From positions 868,001-932,000 of the forward strand of contig NZ_CP130748.1 in assembly GCF_030563405.1 (NCBI RefSeq): DNA of 64,000 nucleotides, given 5' to 3'. The notes under the pieces were generated by a model. It had not been told where the DNA came from. It did not search any database and saw nothing but the letters and a program-made list of their open reading frames with translations. Source of the DNA: Vibrio sp. SNU_ST1 (GTDB lineage Bacteria > Pseudomonadota > Gammaproteobacteria > Enterobacterales > Vibrionaceae). The translations under genes and the position numbers were made by a program. How positions within the stretch are numbered: position 1 is the first letter of the stretch; each line of letters opens with the position of its first letter. Shown here one piece after another: positions 1-11,341 of this stretch.

Positions 1-1961
1 AACGCAGTGTAACATCCGGTCTAATGGATACGATGTTACAGGCTTTAGATACAGTCAACGTACAGTTTAAAGCCGTGCAAGATGAGGAAGCTTTAGTACC
101 AGCAGACCAATCTTTACTGGATGAACTTCATCGCCTCTGCAAGCCAGAGTCTGAAGATGAAGTTGTGGCAGTAGAAGCTCCAGCACCGGTTATCTCTGAG
201 CCTATCGTTGCAGCTCCTGAGCCTGTTATTGCTCCGGAACCTACTGTTGAAAGTACAAATATCAGTGCCTCTTCAGTGGATGATATTTCTGAAGATGAAT
301 TTGAGCGTTTACTTGATGAACTTCACGGAAAGGGTGGTTCACCAACGACATCTTCTGTAGACACACCAGCGCCAGCACCCGTGGCACCTCAGCCAGTTGC
401 TGCGAGTGGTGACATTACTGACGACGAATTTGAAAAGCTGTTAGATGAGTTGCATGGTGCAGGTCAAAGCCCAACAGCTGCAAGCTCAACGCCTCCTCCT
501 CCACCAGTTGCTCCTGTAGCCAAAGCACCAGTAAAGTCTGAAGGCGATGACCTAATGACTGATGCTGAGTTTGAGAGTTTACTTGACCAGTTACACGGCT
601 CAGGTAACGGCCCTTCAATTGAAGAGTTGGATGCTGCGACTAAGCCTGTACAAGCGAAGCCCGAGCCTGTTGCGCCGAAAGTCGCTCCTAAACCACAGCC
701 TGCTCCTGTTGCTGTAAAAGCTGAGCCTAAGCCTAGCGTACCAGCAAAAGCTGAAGTCAAAGCGCCTGCGAAGAAGCAGCAAGCTGAAGCTACAGTTCGT
801 GTTGATACATCAACACTGGATACCATCATGAACATGGTGGGTGAGCTAGTATTGGTTCGTAACCGCCTTGTTAGCTTAGGTTTAAACAGCAACGACGAAG
901 AAATGTCGAAAGCTGTATCTAACTTAGACGTTGTTACTGCTGACCTACAAGGTGCAGTAATGAAGACGCGTATGCAGCCGATCAAGAAAGTATTTGGTCG
1001 CTTCCCACGCGTTGTCCGTGACCTTGCTCGTACCTTGAAGAAAGACATCGTTCTTGAAATGCGTGGCGAAGAAACGGATCTTGATAAAAACTTAGTAGAA
1101 GCACTTGCTGATCCCCTGATTCACTTGGTGAGAAACTCTGTGGATCATGGTATTGAAATGCCGGACGACCGTGTTGCTGCGGGTAAATCTAAAACCGGTA
1201 AAGTGATTCTGTCTGCCTCTCAAGAGGGCGACCACATTGAACTGGCTATCGTTGATGATGGCGGCGGTATGGACCCTGATAAGCTTCGTGCTATCGCGGT
1301 TAAGCGTGGTCTGATGGATGACGATGCTGCGTCTCGCCTAACAAATAAAGAGTGTTTCAATCTGATCTTTGCTCCTGGTTTTTCAAGTAAAGAAAAGATC
1401 TCAGATATCTCTGGCCGTGGTGTAGGTATGGACGTTGTGAAAACAGCGATCAACACACTGAATGGTTCAATTGATATCGATTCAGAGATGGGCCAAGGCA
1501 CCAAGATTACCATTAAGGTTCCTTTGACACTTGCGATCCTACCAACCTTAATGGTTGGTGTTGCGGGTCACCCGTTCGCATTGCCACTGGCTTCTGTAAA
1601 TGAAATCTTCCACTTAGACCTAAGCCGCACAAACGTGGTTGATGGTCAGCTGACTATTATCGTTCGCGATAAGTCTATTCCACTGTTCTACCTACAAAAT
1701 TGGCTTACACCTAAAGAAGGTCTTGTTGAAGGACGTCAAGGTCATGGTCATGTTGTTATTGTGCAACTTGGTAGTCAACGTGTTGGTTTTGTTGTCGATG
1801 CGCTTATCGGTCAAGAAGAAGTGGTTATTAAGCCACTTGATAAGCTTCTTCAAGGCACGCCAGGAATGGCAGGTGCGACAATTACAAGTGACGGTCACAT
1901 AGCATTGATTTTAGATGTGCCGGACTTGTTGAAGCAGTACGCAGCTGCATCAAGAATTTAA
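1..1961 (+). CDS. cheA: Chemotaxis histidine kinase CheA (5' end outside window)
   Basis: The reading frame is open from the first base, so this is the C-terminal ~650 residues; the HPt (P1) domain with the phospho-accepting His lies mostly upstream. CheA autophosphorylates in chemoreceptor arrays and passes phosphate to CheY and CheB. Counting from the Met at base 24, a Pro/Ala/Glu-rich linker (about 1-255) carries three copies of a DEFExLLDELHG motif. Then come the dimerisation helices (~255), the ATPase with N box [10 protein letters not shown] (~366), DDGGGMD (~410) and GRGVGMDVV (~463), and a CheW-like P5 domain to the end. cheB starts 13 bases downstream. The linker probably overlaps the region that binds ParP in Vibrio (inference). 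Confidence 0.97.
   Translation, partial: RSVTSGLMDTMLQALDTVNVQFKAVQDEEALVPADQSLLDELHRLCKPESEDEVVAVEAPAPVISEPIVAAPEPVIAPEPTVESTNISASSVDDISEDEFERLLDELHGKGGSPTTSSVDTPAPAPVAPQPVAASGDITDDEFEKLLDELHGAGQSPTAASSTPPPPPVAPVAKAPVKSEGDDLMTDAEFESLLDQLHGSGNGPSIEELDAATKPVQAKPEPVAPKVAPKPQPAPVAVKAEPKPSVPAKAEVKAPAKKQQAEATVRVDTSTLDTIMNMVGELVLVRNRLVSLGLNSNDEEMSKAVSNLDVVTADLQGAVMKTRMQPIKKVFGRFPRVVRDLARTLKKDIVLEMRGEETDLDKNLVEALADPLIHLVRNSVDHGIEMPDDRVAAGKSKTGKVILSASQEGDHIELAIVDDGGGMDPDKLRAIAVKRGLMDDDAASRLTNKECFNLIFAPGFSSKEKISDISGRGVGMDVVKTAINTLNGSIDIDSEMGQGTKITIKVPLTLAILPTLMVGVAGHPFALPLASVNEIFHLDLSRTNVVDGQLTIIVRDKSIPLFYLQNWLTPKEGLVEGRQGHGHVVIVQLGSQRVGFVVDALIGQEEVVIKPLDKLLQGTPGMAGATITSDGHIALILDVPDLLKQYAAASRI
279..608 (+). 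repeat. Three imperfect repeats in the CheA linker
   Basis: Copies start near bases 279, 408 and 546 (spacing about 129-138 bases). Each encodes a D-[DE]-x-E-F-E-x-L-L-D-[EQ]-L-H-G unit, and the three are separated by Pro/Ala-rich linkers. DNA identity between copies is moderate, so they look like old, selected duplications rather than a recent slippage product. The units look like short amphipathic helices. Confidence 0.8.
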
Positions 1962-1974
1962 CTTAAGGATAAAT

Positions 1975-3099
1975 ATGGCGATTAAAGTATTAGTCGTTGA
2001 TGATTCGAGCTTCTTCCGTCGTAGAGTAAGCGAGATCATCAACTCGGAGGCTCGCCTAGAAGTCATCGATGTAGCAGTAAACGGTAAAGAAGCGGTTGAG
2101 AAAGCGAAAAAGCTAAGACCTGACGTAATTACCATGGACATCGAGATGCCTGTCATGGACGGTATTACTGCCGTTCGTGAAATTATGGCTGCGTCTCCAA
2201 CGCCTATTTTGATGTTTTCATCGTTAACGCATGATGGTGCAAGAGCTACGTTAGATGCGTTAGATGCGGGTGCTCTAGATTTCTTACCTAAGAAATTTGA
2301 AGACATCGCTCGTAACCGTGACGATGCTGTCGCATTGCTTCAACAGCGCGTGATTCAGATTGCTGCAAAGCGCGCGTTTATGCGACGGTCTCCTGTTGCG
2401 CCAAGAGCTACCGCAACAGCTACGGCGTCAACATCAGCGCCATTGCGCCAATCTATTTCAGCAACAGCCCCTGCTGCTAAACCAGCGGTTGCTTCAACCG
2501 CGAAATTTAGAGCTTCGGGTAAAAAGTATCAATTAACTGCAATTGGTACTTCTACTGGTGGGCCAGTTGCACTACAGAAAATTTTGACACGCATCCCTGC
2601 CAGCTACCCACATCCGATTGTGCTAGTGCAGCATATGCCAGCAACGTTCACCGCTGCTTTTGCTAGCCGCTTGAATACCTTGTGTAAGATTGAAGTTCGT
2701 GAAGCTCAAGACGGAGACCTGTTGAAACCTGGGGTGGCTTATCTTGCTCCAGGCGGAAAGCAAATGATGATTGATGGTCGCCCGGGTTCGGCGCGTCTGA
2801 AGATTATCGATGGTGGTGACCGAATGAACTACAAGCCTTGTGTGGATGTCACTTTTGGTTCTGCAGCTAAGATCTACGGCGATAAAGTGTTGTCTATGAT
2901 ACTGACCGGTATGGGTGCTGATGGTCGAGAAGGTTCTCGCATGTTAAAAACAGCGGGTTCGACCATTTGGGCGCAAGACGAAGATAGTTGTGTTGTATAT
3001 GGTATGCCTCAAGCTGTAGCAAAAGCTGGCATTTCTACTGAAGACCTACCTCTAGACCGCGTTGCGGAACGGATTTTGGTCGAAGTTGGGTTAGCTTAG
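1975..3099 (+). CDS. cheB: Chemotaxis protein-glutamate methylesterase/glutamine deamidase CheB
   Basis: A response regulator that demethylates and deamidates chemoreceptors when phosphorylated by CheA, resetting sensitivity. The 374 residues comprise an N-terminal receiver (DD at 9-10, phospho-acceptor D55 in TMDIEMP), an Ala/Thr/Pro-rich linker (~135-175) and the C-terminal esterase. The catalytic triad is visible: S193 in GTSTGG, H220 in VQHMP and D316 in GMGADG. The start follows cheA by 13 bases with a TAAGGATAA ribosome site. Length and domain order are normal for the family, though the linker is rather long. Confidence 0.97.
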   Translation: MAIKVLVVDDSSFFRRRVSEIINSEARLEVIDVAVNGKEAVEKAKKLRPDVITMDIEMPVMDGITAVREIMAASPTPILMFSSLTHDGARATLDALDAGALDFLPKKFEDIARNRDDAVALLQQRVIQIAAKRAFMRRSPVAPRATATATASTSAPLRQSISATAPAAKPAVASTAKFRASGKKYQLTAIGTSTGGPVALQKILTRIPASYPHPIVLVQHMPATFTAAFASRLNTLCKIEVREAQDGDLLKPGVAYLAPGGKQMMIDGRPGSARLKIIDGGDRMNYKPCVDVTFGSAAKIYGDKVLSMILTGMGADGREGSRMLKTAGSTIWAQDEDSCVVYGMPQAVAKAGISTEDLPLDRVAERILVEVGLA

Positions 3100-3109
3100 G
3101 TAAATCGAC

Positions 3110-3878
3110 ATGATTGTTTGGAGTGTTGCAAACCAAAAAGGTGGCGTCGGGAAAACGACAACGACAGTGACCCTAGCTGGCTTACTTGCCTTAAAGGGTC
3201 ATCGTGTGTTGTTGGTTGATACTGACCCACATGCATCACTAACCACCTATCTGGGTTACGACTCAGATACGGTGGAATCGAGCCTGTTTGATCTGTTCCA
3301 GCTGCGTGAGTTTTCTACGCAAGCTGTGAGAGCGTTGACTATACAGACCGAAATTGAAGGTATCGATATTATTCCCGCACACATGTCATTGGCGACATTA
3401 GACCGTGTAATGGGAAATCGAAGTGGTATGGGCTTGATCTTAAAGCGTGCTTTAGCCGCTTTGAAAGATGACTATGACTACGTGCTTATCGATTGTCCGC
3501 CTATTCTTGGTGTGATGATGGTGAATGCGTTGGCTGCCAGTGATCGTATCTTGATTCCGGTACAGACTGAATTTTTGGCGATGAAAGGTTTAGAGCGCAT
3601 GATTCGCACTCTAACCATTATGCAGAAGTCTCGCAAAACACCGTTTAAGGTGACGATTGTCCCGACGATGTACGACAAGCGAACGAAAGCATCATTGCAA
3701 ACATTGACTCAGCTTAAAGATGACTATCCAAACCAAGTTTGGACATCAGCTGTGCCGATTGATACCAAGTTTCGCGATGCTAGTCTAAAACGCTTGCCAG
3801 CATCTCATTTCGCATCGGGTAGCCGTGGTGTATTTGCTTATAAACAGCTGCTTATTTATCTCGAGAGGTTAGCGATAA

Positions 3879-3892
<14 letters not shown>
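3110..3892 (+). CDS. parC: ParA-like ATPase ParC, polar positioning of chemotaxis proteins
   Basis: A MinD/ParA-family ATPase of 260 residues with a deviant Walker A motif (KGGVGKT, residues 10-16) and the switch sequence [10 protein letters not shown]. In Vibrio the ParA homologue inside the chemotaxis operon (ParC) is recruited to the cell pole by HubP and passes chemotaxis arrays to both daughters. The operon position between cheB and parP is the main reason for this call over plasmid or chromosome ParA. It starts 10 bases after cheB and overlaps parP by 14 bases, which suggests translational coupling. No parB-like gene or parS-like repeats are adjacent. Confidence 0.93.
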
Positions 3893-5060
<1,168 letters not shown>

Positions 5061-5130
5061 TACTACGATTGGTACAATATAAGCATCAAGTTAACAACAG
5101 TGGTCGGTAACGACGGCAAGAGGATTATCT

Positions 5131-5625
5131 ATGTCTCATATGAGTGAAGTTGAAGTAAGAAAAGATCAAACAAATGATGAAGTACTTCAATGGGTGACAT
5201 TTCAATTAGAAGAAGAAACTTACGGCATCAATGTAATGCAAGTACGTGAAGTATTGCGTTACAGCGAGATTGCTCCAGTACCGGGTGCTCCAGACTACGT
5301 TTTAGGTATTATCAACCTGCGTGGTAACGTTGTTACTGTTATTGACACTCGTTCTCGTTTTGGATTGATGCAAGGTGAAATCACAGATAACACACGCATT
5401 ATCGTTATTGAGTCTGAGCGTCAAGTTATTGGCATTTTAGTAGATAGCGTTGCTGAAGTTGTTTACCTGCGTTCTTCTGAGATCGACACGACACCAAGTG
5501 TTGGTACTGATGAAAGTGCTAAGTTCATCCAAGGTGTTAGTAACCGTGATGGTAAGCTTCTTATCTTAGTCGATCTGAACAAGCTGTTAAGTGAAGACGA
5601 ATGGGATGAGATGGCTCACCTGTAA
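5131..5625 (+). CDS. cheW: Chemotaxis coupling protein CheW
   Basis: An adaptor of 164 residues that joins CheA to chemoreceptors in the array. A single CheW domain spans about residues 18-160. Family features include the VxFxLxxxxYGI opening (VTFQLEEETYGI), VPGAPDYVLGIINLRGNVVTVID and the C-terminal ILVDLNKLL. An AGAGGA ribosome site six bases before base 5131 supports the first ATG; a second ATG at 5140 is possible. It follows parP by 70 bases and overlaps the next gene by one base. Confidence 0.97.
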   Translation: MSHMSEVEVRKDQTNDEVLQWVTFQLEEETYGINVMQVREVLRYSEIAPVPGAPDYVLGIINLRGNVVTVIDTRSRFGLMQGEITDNTRIIVIESERQVIGILVDSVAEVVYLRSSEIDTTPSVGTDESAKFIQGVSNRDGKLLILVDLNKLLSEDEWDEMAHL

Positions 5626-6137
5626 TGTTTGAAGCGCTTCCTTTAAACCCTATTGCTCTGATAGTCGGAGTTGGGGTTTTTACGTTATTCATCGTGATTT
5701 TGATTAGCAAAGTAAAAAGTGCAATTCAAAAGCAGATCGATACGTCACGCCTGCAAGTTCGTAACTTGGATAAAGAGCTTCAAAAATCGAGTAAGCAATT
5801 ACTTGAAGTTCGCTCTGTTGTGGTTGGCCTTGGTCAGAAAGTGACGGAACAGCAAGATCTGATAAAACACTTGAATGAACGTATTGTTGAGTTGGAACAT
5901 GCGGACACCGATGGGCGTTTGTATACACGCGCAACTAAAATGGTTCAGCTTGGTGCAGGGATAAACGAACTGATCGAAGAGTGTGAATTACCTAAGGCAG
6001 AAGCTGAGCTGATGATGTCTCTGCAGAATAAGCTCGCAGGTAAGGAAAAAATCCCTTCGTTAAGAAGTAATCCTTCATCGTATGATGAACAACCTGCATC
6101 CTCTCGTGATCGTAGAGACCCGACTCGACGTCGTTAA
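5625..6137 (+). CDS. DUF2802 protein, chemotaxis-operon membrane-anchored coiled coil
   Basis: A 170-residue protein with one N-terminal membrane segment (about 8-28, IALIVGVGVFTLFIVIL), a long predicted coiled coil (~30-95) and a C-terminal part holding the DUF2802-like helix-turn-helix-like stretch (LGAGINELIEECELPKAEAELM), then a basic tail. Its ATG overlaps the cheW stop by one base, so it is translated with cheW. It is the last gene before the operon terminator. The function is unknown; position suggests a role in chemotaxis arrays or polar flagellar function. Confidence 0.85.
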   Translation: MFEALPLNPIALIVGVGVFTLFIVILISKVKSAIQKQIDTSRLQVRNLDKELQKSSKQLLEVRSVVVGLGQKVTEQQDLIKHLNERIVELEHADTDGRLYTRATKMVQLGAGINELIEECELPKAEAELMMSLQNKLAGKEKIPSLRSNPSSYDEQPASSRDRRDPTRRR

Positions 6138-6190
6138 ATTTAGCGCTTACTGCGTAATGAGCAATTGATGTTCATCACACACAACTCTTA

Positions 6191-6214
6191 AAAGAAGCTT
6201 CGGCTTCTTTTTTT
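6191..6214 (+). terminator. Rho-independent terminator after the chemotaxis operon
   Basis: An eight-base-pair stem AAAGAAGC/GCTTCTTT with a TTCG tetraloop is followed by a run of T. It lies 53 bases after the DUF2802 gene. Confidence 0.92.
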
Positions 6215-6415
6215 GTGCCTGTTATACCTATATAGAACGATGTTTATAAGTGTTTGTATCTAATGCAATATCTTGTTTGTTGATGAAAATGTGTAAATTG
6301 TGATGCGGTGGTAACAGTTTCTTACGGAGTTTGTTCTTTCGAAAACGCCTAGTCCTGTTTTGTCACCTTGTTGGTGTGCTACTATAGCCCTCTCATTACT
6401 CGACTAAATTTACCT

Positions 6416-7033
6416 ATGCTAGAAGTCTCAAATTTAACTGCTATTCGTGACGACAGGGTTCTGTTTGAATCGTTGTCTTTTCAATTGAAACCCGGTGAAC
6501 TGGTTCAAGTTGAAGGTCGTAACGGTACTGGGAAAACGACACTCCTTAGGATTATCACTGGGCTAGGCGACCGTGATGACGGCACTATCTCTTGGGATGG
6601 CGAATCTATTGAGTCGAACCGAGATATGTATCACCAAAATTTGCTTTTTCTTGGTCACCAAACTGGCGTGAAACGCGAGCTCAGTGCCTATGAAAATCTG
6701 CGCTTCTATCAATCGATTCACAGCAGTGGAACGAGTAAGGAAGAACTTTACAATGCATTGGCTCAAGTGGGGCTTGCTGGTAGAGAAGACGTACCAGCAG
6801 GGCAACTTTCAGCGGGGCAACAGCGCCGTGTGGCATTGGCTCGTCTATGGTTGAGTAAGCAAATGTTATGGATTCTAGACGAACCGCTGACTGCAATTGA
6901 TAAGCAGGGCGTTAAAGTTCTGGAATCGCTTTTTTCTCAGCATGCAGATAACGGTGGCATTGTGTTACTCACTACGCACCAGGATATGTTTGCTGATAGC
7001 CCGAAACTAAGAAAAATAAAGTTGGGTGAGTAA
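6416..7033 (+). CDS. ccmA: Cytochrome c maturation ABC transporter ATPase CcmA
   Basis: The ATPase of the CcmABCDE heme-handling complex, which drives release of holo-CcmE from CcmC. The start is placed at the ATG at 6416 ([14 protein letters not shown]), giving 205 residues as usual for the family; upstream in-frame codons to 6368 look non-coding. Walker A is [12 protein letters not shown], the signature is [14 protein letters not shown] and Walker B is LWILDEP. It opens the ccm cluster and overlaps or abuts ccmB. About 200 bases upstream, after the chemotaxis terminator, should hold the operon promoter. Confidence 0.96.
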   Translation: MLEVSNLTAIRDDRVLFESLSFQLKPGELVQVEGRNGTGKTTLLRIITGLGDRDDGTISWDGESIESNRDMYHQNLLFLGHQTGVKRELSAYENLRFYQSIHSSGTSKEELYNALAQVGLAGREDVPAGQLSAGQQRRVALARLWLSKQMLWILDEPLTAIDKQGVKVLESLFSQHADNGGIVLLTTHQDMFADSPKLRKIKLGE

Positions 7034-7034
7034 T

Positions 7035-7703
7035 ATGATCTCTTCTATGACAACGATCATTCGACGTGAACTGTTGATCGCATTTCGTCGCCAAGCCGAT
7101 ATCTTTAACCCTCTGTGGTTTTTTATTATTGTCATCACCCTTTTCCCATTGAGTATCGGCCCTGAGCCAAACCTACTTGCGCGTATAGCAGCGGGTATTG
7201 TTTGGGTAGCGGCTTTGCTTTCTGCATTACTCTCTTTAGAGCGTTTATTTCGTGATGATTTTCAAGATGGCGCCCTTGAACAGATGATGCTGATACCCAT
7301 CCCGTTGCAGTTGGTAGTATTGTCCAAGGTCATAGCACACTGGCTATTGACCGGGTTACCATTAATTTTGATTAGTCCACTATTGGCAGTATTACTGTCT
7401 TTAGATTTCGATACCTGGCTGTCGGTGGTCTTAACGTTATCGATTGGTACGCCTGCACTAAGCTTTATTGGTGCGATTGGTGTGGCTCTAACGGTTGGAT
7501 TACAAAAAGGTGGTGTGTTGTTAAGCCTGCTTATTTTGCCGTTGTATATTCCAATTCTTATATTCGCTACATCAGCGATTGATGCCGCAGCACTTGGCGT
7601 TGCGTATAACGGACAACTAGCTGTGCTAGGGGCAATGCTAATGGGCGCAATGACGCTTACCCCTTTTGCTATCGCAGCAGCACTGAGAGTGAGTGTTAAC
7701 TAG
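7035..7703 (+). CDS. ccmB: Heme exporter membrane subunit CcmB
   Basis: The integral membrane partner of CcmA. It has 222 residues from the ATG at 7035 (a GTG at 7026 and an ATG at 7050 are alternatives) and six predicted membrane segments. The family-typical opening RRELLIAFRRQADIFNPLWFF and the LFRDDFQDGALEQ loop are present. The start lies just after the ccmA stop, with a GGGTGAG ribosome site inside ccmA. It is followed by an unusually long 225-base gap before ccmC. Confidence 0.96.
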   Translation: MISSMTTIIRRELLIAFRRQADIFNPLWFFIIVITLFPLSIGPEPNLLARIAAGIVWVAALLSALLSLERLFRDDFQDGALEQMMLIPIPLQLVVLSKVIAHWLLTGLPLILISPLLAVLLSLDFDTWLSVVLTLSIGTPALSFIGAIGVALTVGLQKGGVLLSLLILPLYIPILIFATSAIDAAALGVAYNGQLAVLGAMLMGAMTLTPFAIAAALRVSVN

Positions 7704-7928
7704 TTAACGAGAATGTTTATCTAGCTATGGAGGTTTTATTAGTTAAGAGGATATTTATTAGCTAATGGAATGCTACCTAAGCACTCACTAACACTTTGCT
7801 TGTTCAAAGTGAACGATTTAAAGCTTTCAAACTCCTAGAGTCTATGAAAGAAGCCGTAAGCCAAATAAATTATAATAATTATAGCTGTGATAGCTGTAAG
7901 CAATATGAAGTAAGAGTGAGATTACAAC
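7704..7928. other. Non-coding gap between ccmB and ccmC
   Basis: An AT-rich spacer in an operon whose other genes touch or overlap. A perfect 14-base palindrome GTTAACTAGTTAAC (7695-7708) covers the ccmB stop, and TAGTTAA/TAGCTAA-like words recur. No terminator is seen. A 63-codon open frame from 7796 overlaps ccmC and lacks a ribosome site, so I do not call it. Confidence 0.6.
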
Positions 7929-8669
7929 ATGTGGAAATGGCTCCATCCCTATGCCAAAGCAGAAACCTCTTATCAGCTTGCTGGTAAACTTCTGCCATGG
8001 TTTTCGATCCTAGCGCTATTGTGTCTATCCGCCGGTACTGTGTGGGGGCTTGCATTTGCACCTTCTGATTACCAGCAAGGCGATAGCTTCCGAATTATCT
8101 ACATCCATGTCCCGTCTGCCATCTGGTCTATGGGCGTATACATGTCGATGGCAATTGCTGCCTTTATCGGTTTGGTATGGCAGGTAAGGCTATCAGACAT
8201 GGCTGCGTTGGCCATGGCGCCTATCGGCGCGGTATTTACCTTCATCGCGTTACTAACGGGCGCAGTTTGGGGTAAACCAATGTGGGGTGCTTGGTGGGTT
8301 TGGGATGCGCGTTTAACCTCAGAGCTGATTCTTCTATTCCTATATTTGGGTGTGATTGCACTGCACCACGCATTCGACGACCAAAAAACTGCAGCAAAAG
8401 CTGCTGGCATTTTGGCGATCGTTGGTGTTATCAACCTACCTATCATTCACTTTTCAGTCGAGTGGTGGAACACACTTCACCAAGGCGCGACAATTACTAA
8501 GTTTGATAAGCCTTCTATTTCAAGTGACATGCTATGGCCGCTTCTTCTTAATATCTTCGGCTTCGCCTTTTTCTTTGGTGCTGTGACTATGGTTCGTTTT
8601 AGAAATGAAATCATCAGTAAAGAGAGTCACCGTCCATGGGTTCGCAAGTTAGCGGCTAATAAAGCGTAG
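7929..8669 (+). CDS. ccmC: Heme-handling membrane protein CcmC
   Basis: CcmC binds heme at its external WWD domain and loads it covalently onto CcmE. It has 246 residues with six predicted membrane helices. The tryptophan-rich WGAWWVWDARLTSELIL stretch (about residues 118-135) is diagnostic, and the flanking His residues (in YIHVPSAIW and in IHFSVEWWN) fit the heme-ligand positions. It is followed 14 bases later by ccmD. Confidence 0.97.
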   Translation: MWKWLHPYAKAETSYQLAGKLLPWFSILALLCLSAGTVWGLAFAPSDYQQGDSFRIIYIHVPSAIWSMGVYMSMAIAAFIGLVWQVRLSDMAALAMAPIGAVFTFIALLTGAVWGKPMWGAWWVWDARLTSELILLFLYLGVIALHHAFDDQKTAAKAAGILAIVGVINLPIIHFSVEWWNTLHQGATITKFDKPSISSDMLWPLLLNIFGFAFFFGAVTMVRFRNEIISKESHRPWVRKLAANKA

Positions 8670-8683
8670 TAGGGTAGGTAATT

Positions 8684-8890
8684 ATGTATTTTGAATCTCT
8701 GAGTGATTTCTTTGCCATGGGTGGCTACGCCTCATATGTATGGAGTGCATTTGGAATCACATTCCTCGCGATGATCATTTTACTGGTCGTAAGCGTTCGT
8801 CGTGGTAAGCAATTATTAAATGAAGTACAAGCTAAGATTGACCGTCAAGCTCGTATTGATGCAGCAAAAAATATGGAGAACACTCTATGA
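8684..8890 (+). CDS. ccmD: Heme exporter small membrane subunit CcmD
   Basis: A 68-residue single-span protein that stabilises the CcmABC-CcmE complex. It begins with the family-like [22 protein letters not shown], followed by one membrane helix (about 18-38) and a charged cytoplasmic tail. Its stop overlaps the ccmE start by four bases. Confidence 0.93.
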   Translation: MYFESLSDFFAMGGYASYVWSAFGITFLAMIILLVVSVRRGKQLLNEVQAKIDRQARIDAAKNMENTL

Positions 8891-9369
8891 ACCCAAGACG
8901 CAAAAAGAGGCTAGGCATTATCTTAGCGATCTTTTTTGGTATCAGTGCAACTGTTGGATTGATGGTTTATGCACTTAACCAGAACATGGATCTGTTCTAT
9001 ACACCAACTGAGCTCGTCAACGGCAAAGATGGTAAAAAACCTGAAGTGGGTCAACGCTTACGTATTGGTGGCATGGTTGTAGTCGGCTCTGTAAGCCGTG
9101 ACAATGAATCATTGCGTGTAAGCTTCGATTTGGCTGATGTAGGCCCTAAAGTGACTATTCTATATGATGGCATCCTTCCTGATCTTTTCCGTGAAGGGCA
9201 AGGTATTGTTGCTCAAGGTGTCCTTAAGGATGCAACGACAATTGAAGCGTTTGAGGTGTTGGCAAAGCACGATGAAGAATATATGCCTTCTGAAGTTGCT
9301 GAAGCAATGAAGAAAACTCATGAGCCTTTGCAATACACGACTGAACAAAAAGAAGGAAATGCTCAATGA
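8887..9369 (+). CDS. ccmE: Periplasmic heme chaperone CcmE
   Basis: CcmE carries covalently bound heme from CcmC to the CcmF/H ligase. It has 160 residues: an N-terminal signal anchor (about 9-30), an OB-fold barrel, and the heme-attachment motif [11 protein letters not shown] with His128 and Tyr132. The ATG overlaps the ccmD stop, and the stop overlaps ccmF by four bases (ATGA). Confidence 0.97.
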   Translation: MNPRRKKRLGIILAIFFGISATVGLMVYALNQNMDLFYTPTELVNGKDGKKPEVGQRLRIGGMVVVGSVSRDNESLRVSFDLADVGPKVTILYDGILPDLFREGQGIVAQGVLKDATTIEAFEVLAKHDEEYMPSEVAEAMKKTHEPLQYTTEQKEGNAQ

Positions 9370-11336
9370 TAGCCGAGATCGGCCATTTTGCGATGATCCT
9401 GTCTTTGGGACTTGCACTGCTGCTAAGCGTGCTCCCACTGTATGGAGCCGCTCGAAATAACACATTATTGATGAACAGTGCACGACCGTTGTCGTGGGGT
9501 ATGTTCGGATTCCTAGCGATTTCGTTCTTTATCTTGTGTTACGCGTTCTACACCAATGATTTTACTATTCAATACGTAGCAAGTAACTCGAATAGCCAAC
9601 TGCCTTGGTACTACCGAATTACCGCGGTTTGGGGGGCTCATGAAGGCTCACTACTGCTTTGGGTTCTAATCCAAGCGGGTTGGACGGTAGCCGTTGCGAC
9701 GTTTAGTCGTGGTATGCCTCAAGAGTCTGTGGCTCGCGTACTGGCGATTATGGGTTTGATTACTGTCGGCTTCTTGCTGTTCATTATCGTAACGTCTAAC
9801 CCGTTCCTACGTACACTGCCTTTCTTCCCTGTTGATGGCCGTGACTTGAACCCATTACTGCAAGACCCGGGTTTGATTATTCACCCGCCGATGCTTTACA
9901 TGGGTTATGTAGGTTTCTCTGTTGCGTTCTCTTTCGCAATCGCTTCTCTAATGAGCGGTCGTTTAGATACGGCATGGGCTCGTTGGTCTCGTCCTTGGAC
10001 AATCGCTGCTTGGCTATTCCTTACAGTAGGTATCGCTCTAGGTTCATGGTGGGCTTACTACGAACTTGGCTGGGGTGGCTGGTGGTTCTGGGATCCAGTA
10101 GAAAACGCTTCATTCATGCCTTGGTTAGCTGGTACTGCACTGATGCACTCACTAGCGGTAACCGAAAAACGTGGCACATTTAAAGCTTGGACAGTATTGC
10201 TGGCTATCTCTGCATTCTCACTAAGCTTACTAGGTACATTCTTAGTTCGTTCGGGCATCTTGGTATCGGTTCACGCATTCGCGTCGGATCCTGCTCGTGG
10301 TATGTTTATTCTAGGTTTCCTAGTGTTCGTTATCGGTGGTTCACTGTTGTTGTTTGCTGTTAAAGGCGCATCAGTTCGTGTACGTGGTAACTTCGATTTG
10401 GTTTCTCGTGAAAACGCGCTACTTGGCAACAACATCCTATTGATTGCTGCACTTGTGGTTGTGTTAGTCGGTACCTTACTACCATTAGTTCATAAACAGT
10501 TAGGCTTGGGCTCGGTATCTATCGGTGCACCATTCTTTGATATGTTGTTCTTCTGGTTAATGATCCCGTTCTCGTTCCTATTGGGTATCGGTCCACTGAT
10601 CCGTTGGAAACGTGACAACCTATCTAAGCTCGTTAGACCTATGCTGATCTCGGGTGCATTCTCATTGGGCTTAAGTGCGCTAATGGTTACTATGCTGGCT
10701 GACCGTTTCAGCGGCACAGCTTTTGCTGGTTGGGTAATGGCTTTCTGGATCATCTTCATGCATGGCTTCGAGCTTCATGAACGTGCGACACACCGTCATA
10801 CATTCCTGAAAGGCCTGACTAAACTACCTCGTAGCCACTGGGCGATGATGTGTGGTCACATTGGTTTGGCCGTGACAGTGATTGGTATTGCTATGGTGCA
10901 AAACTATAGCATCGAGCGTGATGTACGCTTAGCACCAGGTGAAAGCTACCAACTTGAAGAGTACAGCTTCCTGTTTACAGGAGTTCGTGACAAAGATGGC
11001 CCTAACTACGATGGTTACATTGCTGACTTTGAAATTACCAAAGAAGGCAAATACATCAACACGCTTCACGCTGAAAAACGTTTCTACACAACCGCTAAGT
11101 CTATGATGACAGAAGCGGCGATTGATCGTGGCGTAACGCGCGACCTTTACATCGCAATGGGTGAGCGTTTAGACGACAATAAATCTTGGGCTGTACGTAT
11201 CTACTACAAACCATTTGTACGTTGGATCTGGGCAGGTTCTCTGATTATGTCGATAGGTGGTGTTATTGCTATCAGTGACCGTCGTTACCGCTTCCGTAAG
11301 CCAACGAAAAAGTCTACTAAAGAGCAGGAGGCTTAA
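9366..11336 (+). CDS. ccmF: Cytochrome c heme lyase subunit CcmF
   Basis: The large membrane subunit of the heme ligase that attaches heme to apocytochrome c. It has 656 residues, many membrane segments, and the WWD motif [18 protein letters not shown] (around residues 235-255). The conserved periplasmic stretch [11 protein letters not shown] and the TEAAIDRG stretch near the C-terminus are also seen. Length is normal. It overlaps ccmE by four bases and lies five bases before ccmG. Confidence 0.97.
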   Translation: MIAEIGHFAMILSLGLALLLSVLPLYGAARNNTLLMNSARPLSWGMFGFLAISFFILCYAFYTNDFTIQYVASNSNSQLPWYYRITAVWGAHEGSLLLWVLIQAGWTVAVATFSRGMPQESVARVLAIMGLITVGFLLFIIVTSNPFLRTLPFFPVDGRDLNPLLQDPGLIIHPPMLYMGYVGFSVAFSFAIASLMSGRLDTAWARWSRPWTIAAWLFLTVGIALGSWWAYYELGWGGWWFWDPVENASFMPWLAGTALMHSLAVTEKRGTFKAWTVLLAISAFSLSLLGTFLVRSGILVSVHAFASDPARGMFILGFLVFVIGGSLLLFAVKGASVRVRGNFDLVSRENALLGNNILLIAALVVVLVGTLLPLVHKQLGLGSVSIGAPFFDMLFFWLMIPFSFLLGIGPLIRWKRDNLSKLVRPMLISGAFSLGLSALMVTMLADRFSGTAFAGWVMAFWIIFMHGFELHERATHRHTFLKGLTKLPRSHWAMMCGHIGLAVTVIGIAMVQNYSIERDVRLAPGESYQLEEYSFLFTGVRDKDGPNYDGYIADFEITKEGKYINTLHAEKRFYTTAKSMMTEAAIDRGVTRDLYIAMGERLDDNKSWAVRIYYKPFVRWIWAGSLIMSIGGVIAISDRRYRFRKPTKKSTKEQEA

Positions 11337-11341
11337 TTCGA

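Noticed and set aside
464..1048. 194-codon antisense frame over cheA
   Set aside because: Low-complexity shadow of the Pro/Ala-rich CheA linker, no ribosome site, no domain.
7796..7987. 63-codon frame between ccmB and ccmC
   Set aside because: It overlaps the ccmC start in another frame, has no ribosome site and an unlikely composition.
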